Shown piece after piece: positions 22,525 to 22,790 of a DNA stretch of 22,790 nucleotides. Position numbers and translations under genes: made by a program. The notes beneath the pieces were generated by a model. The model was not told where the DNA came from, searched no databases, and was given only the letters and a program-made list of their open reading frames with translations. The number at the start of each line of letters is the position of its first letter. Positions within the stretch are counted from its first letter, which is position 1. The DNA is from Ichthyophonus hoferi (lineage: Eukaryota; Opisthokonta; Ichthyosporea; Ichthyophonida; Ichthyophonidae), in NCBI GenBank assembly GCA_002751075.1, contig NAOQ01000055.1, forward strand, positions 5,398 through 28,187, given 5' to 3'.

Positions 22525-22790
22525 ATATTTTATTCATGTTATGTTATGTTAGATTATATTATGCTATCTTATCTTATCTTATCTTATGTTACGATATGAT
22601 ATGATACGATGTGATATATTATGTTATCTTATGTTATGTTATGTTATGTTATATTATATTATATTATGTTATATTATGCTATATTATGCTATGTTATATT
22701 ATATTATGCTATCTTATCTTATCTTATCTTATGTTACGATATGATATGATATGATGTGATATATTATGTTATGTTATGTTATGTTATGTT
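22525..22790. repeat. TTATG/CTTAT/GATAT pentamer satellite with 145-bp higher-order unit
   Basis: The array fills the right edge inside the fucosidase intron upstream of the exon at 22505. A block that runs ATGCTATCTTATCTTATC..., then TGTTACGATATGATATGAT, GTGATATATT and ATGTTATG occurs at 22561 and again at 22706, a spacing of 145 bp. The 5-bp units are thus organised in a second, larger repeat that continues beyond the window. Confidence 0.85.

Overview
The window is nuclear DNA from an intron-rich, AT-rich eukaryote. The evidence is three genes of recognisable families, each cut into short exons of about 60-230 nt by GT-AG (twice GC-AG) introns of about 300-2100 nt. Many of the introns are filled with simple and pentanucleotide repeats. 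The species cannot be named from the sequence. The purine enzyme is the Met-Cys-start class without an iron-sulfur cluster, as in fungi and E. coli, so a fungus-like lineage, a unicellular relative of animals or another protist is more likely than an animal. That is inference.

Left part (1-4.5 kb, + strand): the C-terminal half of an NhaC-type Na+/H+ antiporter in six exons (103-4509); its 5' part lies before the window. Its introns carry a TATG-type pentamer array, a 21-bp minisatellite and TAG/TAA and TTATA low-complexity tracts.

Centre (6.3-16.1 kb, - strand): a complete or nearly complete amidophosphoribosyltransferase gene (PurF/Ade4 class), first committed enzyme of purine synthesis, in 14 exons. 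It begins at the ATG at 16143 and runs to about 6324, or to a stop at 6270 if the last stretch is not spliced. It converges on the antiporter gene across a 1.7-kb repeat-rich spacer.

Right part (17.5 kb to the right edge, - strand): the C-terminal 152 residues of a GH29 alpha-L-fucosidase in four exons (22505-17494); its 5' part, with the catalytic residues, lies beyond the window. About 1.35 kb separates its stop from the amidophosphoribosyltransferase start, and this spacer holds an old tandem duplication of about 170 bp.

The three genes share no pathway (ion transport, purine synthesis, fucose removal) and look like ordinary neighbours. I see no rRNA, tRNA, CRISPR, retroelement or virus-derived gene. 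Most long open frames outside the listed exons come from tandem repeats whose period is a multiple of three, or from repeat units that happen to lack stops. The least ordinary points are two GC-AG introns, a prokaryotic-style antiporter in an intron-rich gene, repeat arrays built from related TATGN pentamers in introns and spacers, and one small GC-rich exon-like island on the opposite strand of an amidophosphoribosyltransferase intron.
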